This document shows positions 41,401-50,449 of a stretch of 64,000 bases of DNA, piece after piece. Made by a program: the position numbers and the translations under genes. The notes beneath the pieces are model-generated. The model saw only the letters and a program-made list of their open reading frames with translations, ran no database searches and had not been told where the DNA came from. How positions within the stretch are numbered: position 1 is the first letter of the stretch; every line of letters starts with the position of its first letter. This DNA comes from Thermodesulfomicrobium sp. WS (GTDB taxonomy: Bacteria > Desulfobacterota > Desulfovibrionia > Desulfovibrionales > Desulfomicrobiaceae): positions 744,001 through 808,000 of the forward strand of contig NZ_AP027130.1 in assembly GCF_027925145.1 (NCBI RefSeq). The letters run 5' to 3'.

Positions 41401-42699
41401 CTACTCCTTGAAGCGGGATTCGATGCTGCGGGCATGGGCCTCGAGACCTTCCAGCCGTGCCAGCCGGGCGATGGTGGCCCCGTGCCGGGCCACGTACGCG
41501 GGGCCGGTGGCCACGAGGCTCGTGGTCTTGCAAAAGGTCGCTACCGAGAGGGCTTGGGCGAAGCGGGCCGTGCCCAGGGTGGGGAGCACGTGGTTGGGGC
41601 CGGCGAAGTAGTCGCCCACGGGCTCCGGGGTGGTGTGGCCGAGGAACACCGCCCCGGCGTGGCGCACCTGCGGCACCAAGGCCCATGGGTCGGCCACGGC
41701 CAGTTCCACGTGCTCCGGGGCCAGGGCATTGATGCACTCCATGCCCGTGGCCAAATCCGGCACCAGGACGATGGCTCCCCAATCGGCCAGCGCCTTGCGG
41801 GCGAGCTCGGCGCGGGGCAGTTCGTCCAATTGGCGCTCCAGCTCCGCGGCCGTGGCCCGGGCCAGGGACTGATCCGGGGTGAAAAGCAGGGCCGAGGCCA
41901 GGGGGTCGTGCTCCGCCTGGGAGAGCATGTCCGCGGCCAGGTGCTGCGCTGTGGCCGAAGCATCCGCCAGGATGGCGATCTCGCTCGGCCCGGCGATCAT
42001 GTCGATGCCCACGCTCCCGGCGACCAGACGCTTGGCCGTGGTCACGTAGATGTTGCCCGGCCCGGCGATGACGTCCACCGCAGGAATAGTCTCCGTGCCC
42101 AAGGCCAGGGCCGCGATGGCCCAGGCCGAGCCCATGCGGTAGATCTCGGTGATGCCCAGCATCCGGGCCGTGGCCAGAAGATACGGGTTCAGCGTGCCGT
42201 CCGGCCGCGGCGGGGTGGCCACGGCAAGGGAAGGCACCCCGGCCACCTGGGCGGGGATGGCGGTCATGAGCAGGCTGGAGATGAGCGGGGTGTCTCCGCC
42301 CGTGCCGCCCGGGACGTACAGCCCGGCGCGGCCTACGGGCAGCACCAATTGGCCGAGGATGGCGTCTGGGGCGTGGGTGAACCAGGAGTTTTGGCGCTGG
42401 CGCTCGTGAAAGGCGCGGATGTGGGCTGCGGCTTCGGCGATGGCCGCGGCGTCGGCCGCGGGAATTGGTGCGGAGGCGATGTCCGCCTCGGGCACGCGGA
42501 TGGTCTGGGCCGTGGCGCCGGACCAGTCGAAACGGGCCGTGTACCGGGCCACCGCGGCGTCGCCTTCGGCCTGCACCGTGGCGAGGACCTCGCGCACCTG
42601 GGCCTCGAGCGCCGCCATGTCCGCCCCCGGCGCCCCGCGGCCGGCAAGCCAGGCTCGCAGCTCGGGCAGGGGAGGATGGGAAAGCACACGAATGGGCAT
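41401..42699 (-). CDS. hisD: Histidinol dehydrogenase
   Basis: A 432-residue zinc enzyme for the last two steps of histidine synthesis, histidinol to histidine with two NAD. Visible motifs are YVPGGTGGDTPLISSLLM, DVIAGPGNIYVT, DMIAGPSEIAILAD and the catalytic and zinc-binding His residues in APEHVEL and GPNHVLPT. The ATG at 42699 with AAGGA 7 bases upstream gives a family-like N-terminus. It leads the hisD-purC-fabI operon, away from other his genes. Confidence 0.95.
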   Translation of the reverse strand: MPIRVLSHPPLPELRAWLAGRGAPGADMAALEAQVREVLATVQAEGDAAVARYTARFDWSGATAQTIRVPEADIASAPIPAADAAAIAEAAAHIRAFHERQRQNSWFTHAPDAILGQLVLPVGRAGLYVPGGTGGDTPLISSLLMTAIPAQVAGVPSLAVATPPRPDGTLNPYLLATARMLGITEIYRMGSAWAIAALALGTETIPAVDVIAGPGNIYVTTAKRLVAGSVGIDMIAGPSEIAILADASATAQHLAADMLSQAEHDPLASALLFTPDQSLARATAAELERQLDELPRAELARKALADWGAIVLVPDLATGMECINALAPEHVELAVADPWALVPQVRHAGAVFLGHTTPEPVGDYFAGPNHVLPTLGTARFAQALSVATFCKTTSLVATGPAYVARHGATIARLARLEGLEAHARSIESRFKE

Positions 42700-42745
42700 G
42701 GGGTATCCTTGGCAAAAAGATGGCGTGTTGCTGGAAAGCCCGCCT

Positions 42746-42773
42746 TCTATGCCGTCCGGCCGGGGCAAGTCAA
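42746..42773 (-). promoter_or_regulatory. Probable promoter of hisD-purC-fabI
   Basis: TTGACT (42773-42768), a 16-base spacer and CATAGA (42751-42746) on the minus strand, 46 bases before the hisD start. The rest of the 196-bp gap up to the porin gene holds only the porin terminator. Confidence 0.5.
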
Positions 42774-42846
42774 ATGGCGCAGGGTAAACGGCCCTGACGC
42801 CACGGGCGTTGCCTGCGGCACCACCGCGGCCTGCGGAGCGTGGCAC

Positions 42847-42873
42847 AAAAAAAGGCCAGGGTTTCCCCTGGCC
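42847..42873 (-). terminator. Intrinsic terminator after the porin gene
   Basis: On the minus strand an 8-bp stem (GGCCAGGG with CCCTGGCC, 42873-42854) with a 4-base loop, followed by seven T (42853-42847). It starts 22 bases after the porin stop. Confidence 0.93.
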
Positions 42874-42895
42874 TTGGGTGTCAGAGTCCCAACGC

Positions 42896-44179
42896 TTAGA
42901 ACTTGTACTTGAAGCCCGCGGCCACGAAGGCAGAGGGATCTTCGTCTTCCATCTTGTCGTCGTTGAAGCTGGGAGCGAAGTAGTCGAACTCCACGATGGC
43001 CGAGAGGTTCTCGTAGATCTTGTAGGTGTTGGCGAAGTACACTTCCCAGGCATGGGAATCTTCGTCGAAGAGCTGGGCGGAATCCTGGTCCGAGGTACCC
43101 TTCAGGTAGGCAATCACCAGGGTGTGGGTCAGGTTATCGATGAATTTGATCTTGTCGAGCTTGAGGCCCACGGTCCACATGCCAAGGCCGGCTTCCTGCG
43201 GCAGACCGGTAAGTCCCCAGGTATCCCAGGTGGTGGAGAAGGCGCGGGCACCGGTCATGGGCGAGATGGCCCAACCTTCGGAGAGCGTGGGCATGATCTC
43301 GGAGCCGTCGGTGGCGTCGTCGTCGTCACCCGAGGCATAGGTGAAGAACAGGGTGGGGGTGACCATGTCGAACTTGTAGGAAGCGGCCAGGGCGCCGTAC
43401 CAACCGTGGTCGTTCTCATCGAGCCCGGAGGTGGAGCCGTACATGAGGTCCGCAGCAAAGGTCAGCGGATCGAACATGGTGAGTTCGGCATTGGCGCCCA
43501 ACCACCAGACGTTGTAGGCCTCGGAAGTTTTGTAATCTTCACCCACCCAGCCGTAGGCGAAGTAGGGGGTGATGGCAAAGCCGTCGAGCTTGATGGGAGC
43601 CGCCAGGAAGGAAGCGTCGAGCTCTTTGTCTTTTGGCGTGGAGACGATGTTGTCGGTGTTGGTGTCCTGTCCACGCATGAAGCCTGCAGTAAGGGCGAAC
43701 ATGTCGTTGATGGGCGCGCTCACCACGATGGCCGGGGCGTCGTCGTCAAAGATGGGGGAGCCGAACACGCCGGGCAGGGCCACTGCCTGCATGCCCGCTT
43801 TGATGTTCACCACCGAGTCTGGATAGGTGAAATCAATATAGGCGTGCTTGATTTCGACAGAGCCGGTGGTGCTGGTGCTGGAACCACGGTTGGACTGGTC
43901 GGTGCCGAAGCCGGCGTCAAAGCCCCAGTCGGTGTCGATCTCGAAGCCCACCACACCCTTGAGGTTCTGGCTGGCCACGTAGTCGAAGTACATGCGCACG
44001 CGCTGGTTGATGGAGTGGTTGTCGGGATCGGAGACATCCGAGTTGAAGTCATAGAGGTTCTGGGACCACTGGCCGTACACATCAATGCTGCCGCGGGTTT
44101 TGAGCTCAGCGGCGGAGGCGCTCCAGGCCGCGCCGAACAGCATGCTGGCCAAGAGAGCGGCACAAGCAAAACGTTTCAT
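42896..44179 (-). CDS. Outer-membrane homotrimeric porin (Desulfovibrio type)
   Basis: A 427-residue beta-barrel protein with a signal peptide (residues 1-23, cut near ASAAE). The mature chain has alternating aromatic and hydrophobic strands, many Asp- and Gly-rich loops and a terminal Phe (GFKYKF), the usual signal for barrel insertion. The opening ELKTRGSIDVYGQWSQN and the overall size match the abundant porins annotated in Desulfovibrio genomes. AAGGAGG lies 6 bases before the ATG and a strong terminator follows, which fits high expression. A possible promoter (TTGCTT 44272-44267, TAAAGG 44248-44243) is weak. Confidence 0.86.
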   Translation of the reverse strand: MKRFACAALLASMLFGAAWSASAAELKTRGSIDVYGQWSQNLYDFNSDVSDPDNHSINQRVRMYFDYVASQNLKGVVGFEIDTDWGFDAGFGTDQSNRGSSTSTTGSVEIKHAYIDFTYPDSVVNIKAGMQAVALPGVFGSPIFDDDAPAIVVSAPINDMFALTAGFMRGQDTNTDNIVSTPKDKELDASFLAAPIKLDGFAITPYFAYGWVGEDYKTSEAYNVWWLGANAELTMFDPLTFAADLMYGSTSGLDENDHGWYGALAASYKFDMVTPTLFFTYASGDDDDATDGSEIMPTLSEGWAISPMTGARAFSTTWDTWGLTGLPQEAGLGMWTVGLKLDKIKFIDNLTHTLVIAYLKGTSDQDSAQLFDEDSHAWEVYFANTYKIYENLSAIVEFDYFAPSFNDDKMEDEDPSAFVAAGFKYKF

Positions 44180-44263
44180 GGTGTTCCTCCTTTTGCAATT
44201 GGGGTTGCGTTACGAAAAACTTCGGCTGACGCCGTGGCCTCACCTTTAGGGGAAGGCCGGTCC

Positions 44264-44298
44264 AAAAAGCAAGCCCTTTTTTGCGTTTTTTTGGGCTT
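44264..44298 (-). terminator. Probable terminator after the exported repeat protein
   Basis: On the minus strand AAGCCC (44298-44293) pairs with GGGCTT (44276-44271) around a 16-base A-rich loop, with five T at 44268-44264. It lies between the repeat protein stop and the porin start. The long loop lowers confidence. Confidence 0.55.
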
Positions 44299-44312
44299 TG
44301 GTCCAATTTTTT

Positions 44313-45923
44313 TTACTGCCCCCGGGCTGCGCCCACGCCGCTGGTATCCAGGGGATAGGCCAGGAGCACTGTGCGTTTGGACTGGGTGCCCAGGAGCCCG
44401 GTGTGGGTGTTGACGAGCACGGTGAGGTCCAGGCGGCCGTCGCCGTCCAGGTCCGCCAGGGCGTAGTCGGTGATGGTCCCCTTGATGATGCTCGTCTTCC
44501 ACTGCAGGGCCAGGCCCACGCCGTCCCAGTAGAGGCTGTGCATCTCGCCCTGAGGATAGTCGCGGTAGTTGGAGAAGATCTGGGCGGACACCGAAAGCCC
44601 TCGGCCCACCAGGAGTTCAAAACGCTTGTCGCGGTCGAGGTTGGTGAGGAGCATGCGCATGGGGATGAAGAGCGCGGCAAGGGGCATGTCTTTTTCCGTG
44701 TACGGCCGCAGTCCCGGCGCGGCCTCCTGCTTGTCGATGGCGATGTTGGAGCCGGCGTAGGTCTCGTCCGTGACCGCCAAGAGCGAACCTGCCGGCGAGT
44801 ACACCCGGAGCTTGTCGCTACCGTCCACGAGGATCACCTTGTGGGAGCCTTCGTCCGGCAGGAACTGCACGTTGAAGATGTTGCCGTCCGCGGGCAGGGC
44901 CACCGGCGGGCCGAGGGTGAGGCTGCCGCCGCTGCGCACCACGGTGTTCACCTGGCTTTCCAAAAAGCGGGTGGTGCCGATCTTCTGCCCCACCAGGGTG
45001 GGCGTGAAGTCGGGCGGCAGATTCAGCGTGGCCAGGAAGAAGGGGATATGGTCTTCTTTCACCTGGAGGGCGCCCCCCTTGAGGGTGTAGATGGTGGAAA
45101 AGGCCGCCTTGCCGTCCATGCCGGTGAGGATGATGTCCGTCTTGCCGTCGCGCTCGATGTCGAAGGCGGAGATGCGCAGCACCTCGAGGCGTCCGGGGTA
45201 TTGGGTCTCCGCCACCTTGCGCAGCTCGCCACCCGTTACCCGGTAGGCCAAGAGCGCCTCTTCGGTGACGATGAAGACTTCATGAGCGCCGTCGCCGTCG
45301 GCGTCCGCCACCACCATGCCGCGGGAGGCGAAGGGCAGGGCCTGGCTGCGCCAGCGGCCCTCGGTGGTGTCGGCGTTTTGGTACTTGAGGGAGGGGTTGG
45401 CGTAGGCCCCGGGCTGGGACTCATTGACGATGATGGCTGGATTGGGCGCTGCCACGGCGGTAGTGGCTGCCGGCGGCAGGGCGCGGCCGTGGATGTGGGC
45501 ATCCATGCGGGTGGCGACGCCTTCGAGCGCCGCAATGACCCCGGACAGCGGAGTCTGTACCGCAAAGGGCGTGGCAGCGCCCTGGGCGTCCACAAGCTGG
45601 ATATCCAGGCTGCAGGAGTCGCCCATGATGGTGGCCGCTCCCCACACCAGGTAGTCCACGCCGAGTTTTTTGCCGATGGCCGCGGCGGCCGTGGCGTCCG
45701 CAGGCGCCGTGGGGGCTGCGGCACGCACGCGGCTCGCCTCCGCTGCATCCAGGGAGCCTGGCCGGGTGAGGCGCGAGGTGAGCATGCTGGGGATGCCCTG
45801 GGAAAGGTATTGGTATTCTTTGGGGCCGTGCACGGTAAAGGGAAGCACCGCGAAGGTTTTCGCCCACAGGGGCGTGGCCCATGCGAGGGCCGCCACGAGA
45901 AGCAGGATCAAGCGCTTGAACAT
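44313..45923 (-). CDS. Exported protein with FG-GAP/VCBS-like repeats
   Basis: A 536-residue protein with a signal peptide (residues 1-21, cut after LWA). Residues 22-130 look like an outer-membrane-associated domain of the FlgO/CsgG-like type (FAVLPFTVHGPKEYQYLSQG). From about 200 on there are calcium-loop repeats such as ADADGDGAHEVFIV, DIERDGKTDIILTG, NLDRDKRFELLVG and DLDGDGRLDLTVLV, typical of VCBS/FG-GAP beta propellers. GGAGG lies 5-6 bases before the ATG at 45923. A TTGACA at 46007-46002 may be its -35. Likely a cell-surface or periplasmic protein of unknown role. Confidence 0.8.
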   Translation of the reverse strand: MFKRLILLLVAALAWATPLWAKTFAVLPFTVHGPKEYQYLSQGIPSMLTSRLTRPGSLDAAEASRVRAAAPTAPADATAAAAIGKKLGVDYLVWGAATIMGDSCSLDIQLVDAQGAATPFAVQTPLSGVIAALEGVATRMDAHIHGRALPPAATTAVAAPNPAIIVNESQPGAYANPSLKYQNADTTEGRWRSQALPFASRGMVVADADGDGAHEVFIVTEEALLAYRVTGGELRKVAETQYPGRLEVLRISAFDIERDGKTDIILTGMDGKAAFSTIYTLKGGALQVKEDHIPFFLATLNLPPDFTPTLVGQKIGTTRFLESQVNTVVRSGGSLTLGPPVALPADGNIFNVQFLPDEGSHKVILVDGSDKLRVYSPAGSLLAVTDETYAGSNIAIDKQEAAPGLRPYTEKDMPLAALFIPMRMLLTNLDRDKRFELLVGRGLSVSAQIFSNYRDYPQGEMHSLYWDGVGLALQWKTSIIKGTITDYALADLDGDGRLDLTVLVNTHTGLLGTQSKRTVLLAYPLDTSGVGAARGQ

Positions 45924-46076
45924 GAAGTCCTCCCTGGATAGCACAAAGGCGGCCCGATGCGGCCGCGAAGCGTTTTTCTTCTTGGAGGGGTTGGCGATGG
46001 TTGTCAATTGCTCGCTGCGACGGAAGTGTTTGGGCGTGTGGACGCAGGCATGCTTGCAGTCCGGCGAGGTCCTGCC

Positions 46077-46550
46077 ATGGTGACCCGGCGGGAGCTGCTT
46101 TTCGGCTTGGTGCGGCGTGTGGCCCCCCAATCGCCGCTCTCCGGCCTCGACGCCGAGGTGCGCGCCGCAGACGCGGCCTTTGCCAGCGGGGATTTCGCCC
46201 TGGCCCGGGAGCGCTACCGTGCGGTGCTGCGCACCCAGCGCGATCACCACGAGGCCCGGGTGCGCCTGGGCATCTGCTTCTACAAGCTGGGGGATTTTCT
46301 CCAGGCCAAGGACACCCTGGCCCTGGCCGTCCGTCACCGTCCGGCAGATCCCCTGGCCCGAGCCTACCTGGGGCTGAGCTACGCCCAGCGCGGCCAGGTG
46401 GAAAAGGCCCTGGCGGCCTGGGAAGGCTTCATGGACCCGGACAATATTGCCCTCACCCGCGAAATCAACCTGTGGCGCGCCCTGGCGGAAAGCGGCGAGC
46501 CGGTGGATGTATCGGCCATGGTGGCTGCAGTGGAACCCCTGGTGGGGTGA
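46077..46550 (+). CDS. Small TPR-repeat protein
   Basis: A 157-residue soluble protein with two to three tetratricopeptide repeats (ASGDFALARERYRAVLRTQ, ARVRLGICFYKLGDFLQAKD, ARAYLGLSYAQRGQVEKALA). It should serve protein-protein contacts; no catalytic motif is present. The N-terminus MVTRRELLFGLVRRV recalls a twin-arginine signal but lacks a long hydrophobic stretch and cleavage site. The ATG at 46077 follows GAGG by 7 bases and is preferred to an ATG nine codons upstream. It stands alone, divergent from the exported repeat protein. Confidence 0.75.
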   Translation: MVTRRELLFGLVRRVAPQSPLSGLDAEVRAADAAFASGDFALARERYRAVLRTQRDHHEARVRLGICFYKLGDFLQAKDTLALAVRHRPADPLARAYLGLSYAQRGQVEKALAAWEGFMDPDNIALTREINLWRALAESGEPVDVSAMVAAVEPLVG

Positions 46551-46722
46551 GGTGGGGTGGTTTTCCCCGCATGGGGCGTTTTTCTCCAGGGCTATGGATG
46601 CGCCCGGTGCATCGAACCATCGCATATTCTTCGATTTTGATGGGTGTGGTGAGAGACGTGTGGTGACGAGGCGTTTGGGGGTTCTGTAGAATTTCCTGAA
46701 AGTTCAACGTGTTGTTCTTTTT

Positions 46723-46738
46723 TGGCACAGCCTTTGTT
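46723..46738 (+). promoter_or_regulatory. Sigma-54 promoter of the response regulator-TauE operon
   Basis: TGGCAC (46723-46728), five bases and TTGT (46734-46737) match the sigma-54 -24/-12 consensus TGGCAC-N5-TTGC in 9 of 10 positions, 23 bases before the ATG at 46761. An NtrC-family activator with GAFTGA is encoded 3.7 kb downstream in the same locus. The rest of the 210-bp gap from the TPR gene shows no other clear signal. Confidence 0.78.
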
Positions 46739-46760
46739 TGGGTGAAATCAAGGAGGCGTC

Positions 46761-47195
46761 ATGCTTGTTGCGGCCAATGTCCTGCTGGTGGATGACGATG
46801 CCCAATTCACCGAGATCATGCGCAAGCGTTTGTCGGTGCGCGGCATGCGGGTGCGCACGGCCCACAGCGGCCTGGAGACCCTGGCCTGCCTGGCGGCGGA
46901 CCCGGAGATCGAGGTGGTGGTGCTCGACGTGCGCATGCCGGGCATGGACGGCCTGGAAACCCTGCGCCGCATCAAGGCCGAGCATCCCTTGGTGGAGGTC
47001 ATCATGCTCTCGGCCCACGCCACCATGGACGATGCCGTGGACGGCATGATGCAGGGTGCCTTCGACTATCTGCTCAAGCCCTGTCCGGTGGAAATCTTGG
47101 ATGCCAAGATTCGGGCCGCGGTCAGCCGCAAGCGCGAGCATGAGGAGAAGATCCTCGACGCCCGGCTGGCGGCCCAGAGCTGCCGTCAGGACTAG
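46761..47195 (+). CDS. Single-domain response regulator
   Basis: A 144-residue receiver domain with the acidic pocket (LLVDDD), phosphate-accepting Asp in VVLDVRMPGMDG (near residue 56) and Lys in YLLKPCP (near 106), so it looks active. Instead of a DNA-binding domain it ends in a charged helix of about 25 residues. It should act by protein contact. AAGGAGG lies 5 bases before the ATG. It is the first gene after the sigma-54 promoter, 57 bases before the TauE-like transporter. Confidence 0.92.
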   Translation: MLVAANVLLVDDDAQFTEIMRKRLSVRGMRVRTAHSGLETLACLAADPEIEVVVLDVRMPGMDGLETLRRIKAEHPLVEVIMLSAHATMDDAVDGMMQGAFDYLLKPCPVEILDAKIRAAVSRKREHEEKILDARLAAQSCRQD

Positions 47196-47252
47196 GAAGA
47201 CGCCTACGGGAGGTATGTGGCGGTTTTCGCCCAAACAGCAAAGGAGGACGAC

Positions 47253-48527
47253 ATGGGATTTTTTCGGGATTTCGGAAAATTGATGGTGGAGGGATCACGA
47301 AGTTTCGCCCGGTGGGAGCTGGACAATGCCCGCGTCATCATGGGGGACCGTCGGCGTCTGGCCCTGTTGGGGCTGCTCTTGGTGCCGGTGATCGTGGGCA
47401 GCGTGGCCTTTGCCGAGGAAGTCAGCCAAGCCCTTCCGGGGTTCATTGGCGGCAAAGAGGCGTATGGGCCGTCGTACTATAGCCTGTTCATCTTTTTGGT
47501 GTCCATCGCCGTGGGTATGGGCGCCGGGCTCATCTCCGGCTGTATCGGCGCCGGCGGCGGCTTCATCATCGCCCCGGCGCTCATGAGCGCTGGGGTGAAG
47601 GGTATCCTGGCCGTGGGCACGGACCTCTTTCATATCTTTGCCAAGGCCATCATGGGCTCCGTGCTCCACCGCAAAATGGGCAACGTCTCGGTGCCCCTGG
47701 CGGTGATCTTCATCATCGGCGCCGTCATCGGCACCACCGTGGGCGCAGGCATCAACCGGGCGCTCTACGACATCAACCCGGTCTTGAGTGACGCCTTCAT
47801 CACCATTGTCTATACCTTCATGCTCGGGTTCTTGGGCTTCTACGGCATGTACGACTACTTCAGCGCCAAGAAGGGCGGCAAGGCCGCCGGTCCGCATGAG
47901 GGCCGCGAAGGCGCTGGACTCACCCCGTTGGCCCAGCGGCTCCAAACCGTGACCCTGCCCCCCATGGTGACCTTCGACCAGGGGATCATTCCCGGCGGCC
48001 GCAAGATCTCGTGCTGGTTTCTCATCCTCTCCGGCGCTCTCGTGGGCATGGCTGCCGGCATCATGGGTGTGGGCGGCGGTTTTCTCACCTTCCCCATCTT
48101 CGTGTACGTGCTGGGCGTCTCGTCGCTGACCACCGTGGGCACGGATATCTTCCAGATCGTGTTTACCGCCGGCTACGGTGCCATCACCCAGTACGCCATC
48201 TACGGCTTTATCTTCTACACCCTGGCCATGGGCATGCTTTTGGGTTCGCTCATCGGCATTCAGGTGGGCGCCTTGGTGACCAAGGTGGTGCCCGGCATTA
48301 CCATTCGCGGCTTCTTCGCCCTCTCGGTCATGGCCGGCTTCGTCAACCGGGCCTTTGCCCTGCCCAAGAAGCTCGTGGCCATGGGGTGGATCTCGCTCGA
48401 CAAGGCCACGGCATCCATGATCGACACCGTGGGCATGTGGCTTTTCTTCGTGACCATCGGCTTGTTTGGGCTGTGGGTGTTCGGTGCCTTTTTCATGAAC
48501 ATCAAAACCCTCAAGGGGGAGGCCTAA
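47253..48527 (+). CDS. TauE/SafE-family anion transporter
   Basis: A 424-residue inner-membrane protein with about eight to nine helices in two repeats. Each half has the Gly-rich family motif: GAGLISGCIGAGGGFIIAPAL (cut here to GLISGCIGAGGGFIIAP, near 95) and GMAAGIMGVGGGFLTFP (near 267). The family moves small organic or sulfur anions such as sulfite, sulfonates or sulfoacetate. An extra N-terminal helix region (1-65) and a cytoplasmic loop of about 60 residues make it longer than the simple 250-residue form. GGAGG lies 6 bases before the ATG at 47253. Confidence 0.88.
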   Translation: MGFFRDFGKLMVEGSRSFARWELDNARVIMGDRRRLALLGLLLVPVIVGSVAFAEEVSQALPGFIGGKEAYGPSYYSLFIFLVSIAVGMGAGLISGCIGAGGGFIIAPALMSAGVKGILAVGTDLFHIFAKAIMGSVLHRKMGNVSVPLAVIFIIGAVIGTTVGAGINRALYDINPVLSDAFITIVYTFMLGFLGFYGMYDYFSAKKGGKAAGPHEGREGAGLTPLAQRLQTVTLPPMVTFDQGIIPGGRKISCWFLILSGALVGMAAGIMGVGGGFLTFPIFVYVLGVSSLTTVGTDIFQIVFTAGYGAITQYAIYGFIFYTLAMGMLLGSLIGIQVGALVTKVVPGITIRGFFALSVMAGFVNRAFALPKKLVAMGWISLDKATASMIDTVGMWLFFVTIGLFGLWVFGAFFMNIKTLKGEA

Positions 48528-48530
48528 GCC

Positions 48531-49226
48531 ATGCACAGCAAGAAGGAATTCACCTTGGGCTTTGTCCTGCTGGCCCTGTTTTTCGTAGTGCTCTTTGCCA
48601 TGTTCATGCCGCTGTGGGACGGCCATAACGCCATGGCATATCTCGACAACCTCTATAACTCCATTTCCAAGGGATCTGCATATTATGTCCCAGAAATGAA
48701 AGAGAAATCCGCTTCTTTGGGCTCAGAGACTCTCGATGCTGTCGTCTCCATGAAGAGTGAATCCCAGGCACAGGCCATGGCCACTATTCTGCAGACCTCT
48801 GGAGTTACGGCGACAGCGCAAGGAAGTAAAATCAATGTCCAGGGAAATTACAAGGCGATTATCGATTCCTGCCTTGCTGATGCCGATGTCATGTATCACA
48901 ATGATGGCGCATCGTTGCAGAAGAAATATCCTGCGTATGCCCAGAAGGATGAACGCCAGGCATTGTACGATTGGTTCGTGTTCTTGGAAGGACTCGACAA
49001 GGCGCTCAAGGATCAGAAACGCTTCGCCGATGCCAAGGTTGCCTATTCCGTGAAATCCAAGGTTGTGGAGCCGGCATACAATTACTACAAAGTGCAGGCG
49101 GAAAAGATCGGGGATAAATGGGGAATCGTCTTCTTCTCTCTGGCATTCTACGTTGTCTACACCATGTGGTATGGTTTTTCGATCCTCTTTCTCTTCGAGG
49201 GTTGGGGGCTCAAGATCAGCCACTAG
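48531..49226 (+). CDS. Unknown two-helix membrane protein next to the transporter
   Basis: A 231-residue protein with a hydrophobic helix at each end (about 10-28 and 200-222) and a soluble middle of about 165 residues, probably outside the cytoplasm, rich in Lys, Ser, Asp and Tyr. I do not recognise a family. Its coding sequence is clearly richer in A and T than its neighbours from about 48650 to 49100, which hints at a different origin or weaker codon selection. It lies 3 bases after the transporter gene, so it may be an accessory or sensing subunit. A hairpin follows. Confidence 0.72.
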   Translation: MHSKKEFTLGFVLLALFFVVLFAMFMPLWDGHNAMAYLDNLYNSISKGSAYYVPEMKEKSASLGSETLDAVVSMKSESQAQAMATILQTSGVTATAQGSKINVQGNYKAIIDSCLADADVMYHNDGASLQKKYPAYAQKDERQALYDWFVFLEGLDKALKDQKRFADAKVAYSVKSKVVEPAYNYYKVQAEKIGDKWGIVFFSLAFYVVYTMWYGFSILFLFEGWGLKISH

Positions 49227-49242
49227 CCGCAAGGAAAGTGCG

Positions 49243-49280
49243 GTGCGCGGCGCGGGGGAGACCTCGCGCCGTGTGCTTTT
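49243..49280 (+). terminator. Hairpin, possible partial terminator before the histidine kinase gene
   Basis: CGGCGCG (49248-49254) pairs with CGCGCCG (49265-49271), extended by about five mostly wobble pairs, with four T at 49277-49280. The short T run suggests partial termination, which would separate transporter expression from the kinase and activator genes. Confidence 0.48.
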
Positions 49281-49333
49281 CAGGGGGGCGGTTGCGTGGT
49301 AGGAGCTTGGGAATACCAGGAGAGCGATGCCTC

Positions 49334-50449
49334 ATGCCGCCATCCCCATCGTATGCGTGTACCCCGGCCCAGGAACTTGCGGCCGCCCACCGCGCCTTGG
49401 CGTGCCTGCACGCCTTGACGCTGCACTTTCTCGATTCCGAGGCCGAGGTGAGCGCCGTGGTCGCCCAGGTGCCGCCAATGGTGCGGGAGGCCTTGTCCCA
49501 TCCGCAGGCCCTCGCCGTGGCCGTGCGCTTGGATGGCCAGACATGGACCGCGGGGGACATGTCCGAAGATGCGCACCACCTCGCGCCGCTGGTGGTGCAG
49601 GGTGTGCGCCGCGGCAGCCTGCGCCTGGGCGGGGAGGAGTGTTGGGTGCGGGCGGAAGACCGGCGCCTTCTCGATCAGGTGGCCCTGCAGCTCTCTTCCC
49701 TCATCGCCAAGAAGGAGGCGCAAACGGCCCGCCGCAAGCTGGAGGCGCAGGTACGCCGGGCCGACCGGCTGGCCAAGGTGGGGCAACTGGCCGCAGGCCT
49801 TGGCCATGAGCTCAACGAGCCCCTGGCCAACATCCTCGGCTTTGCGCAACTGGCCGCCGCCACTCCAGGGGTACCGGAGTCGGTGCGCCGGGATCTGGCG
49901 CGCATCGAGGCTGCGGCCATGCAGTGCCGGGAGATCATCAAGAAACTCCTCGTCTTCGGCCGCCAGATGCCGTTGCAGCGGCAGCGGGTGGAGCTTGCCG
50001 ACGTCATAGGCCAGGCGCGGGACTTGGTGGCTGCCAGCGCCGAGCGGCATGGCGTCGTGCTCGAGGTGACGGTGGATGGTGCTCCGGTGGTGCAGGCAGA
50101 CGCCGGCCAATTGGTGCAGGCCGTGGTGAATTTGGCGGTGAATGCCATCCACGCCATGCCCACGGGCGGGGTGTTGCGTCTGGTCGCCTACGCGGAAGCA
50201 GGCAACGCCGTGGTGGCGGTGGAGGACTCGGGCATGGGCATGAGTCCGGAAGTTTTGCGCCAGATCTTTCATCCTTTTTTCACCACCAAGGGACCGGACG
50301 GCGGCACGGGCCTAGGGCTGGCGGTGGTGCATGGCATTGTCTCGGCCCACGGTGGGACCATCGATGTGCAGAGCACGCCCGGTGTGGGCTCGCGCTTTGA
50401 GATGGTCTTTCCGCTGTGGGAAGAGAGCGTCGGTGCGGAGGGCGTGTGA
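49334..50449 (+). CDS. Cytoplasmic sensor histidine kinase (NtrB-like)
   Basis: A 371-residue kinase with no membrane helix. Residues 1-135 are a small input domain of GAF-like character. The His box is AAGLGHELNEPLANILGF (His near 160), followed by N box NLAVNAIHAMP, VEDSGMGMSP, FFTTKG and GGTGLGLAVVHGI. It should phosphorylate the NtrC-type regulator that begins 3 bases before its stop. The ATG at 49334 is the best placed start, though its AGGAG is about 12 bases away. Confidence 0.88.
   Translation: MPPSPSYACTPAQELAAAHRALACLHALTLHFLDSEAEVSAVVAQVPPMVREALSHPQALAVAVRLDGQTWTAGDMSEDAHHLAPLVVQGVRRGSLRLGGEECWVRAEDRRLLDQVALQLSSLIAKKEAQTARRKLEAQVRRADRLAKVGQLAAGLGHELNEPLANILGFAQLAAATPGVPESVRRDLARIEAAAMQCREIIKKLLVFGRQMPLQRQRVELADVIGQARDLVAASAERHGVVLEVTVDGAPVVQADAGQLVQAVVNLAVNAIHAMPTGGVLRLVAYAEAGNAVVAVEDSGMGMSPEVLRQIFHPFFTTKGPDGGTGLGLAVVHGIVSAHGGTIDVQSTPGVGSRFEMVFPLWEESVGAEGV

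Noticed and set aside
40493-42715. Apparent 740-residue fusion ending in SAICAR synthase
   Set aside because: The first 440 codons are an out-of-frame reading of hisD. purC has its own ribosome site and ATG at 41398.
46077-46130. Twin-arginine export signal on the TPR protein
   Set aside because: The RR pair is followed by only a short hydrophobic stretch and further Arg residues, with no cleavage site.
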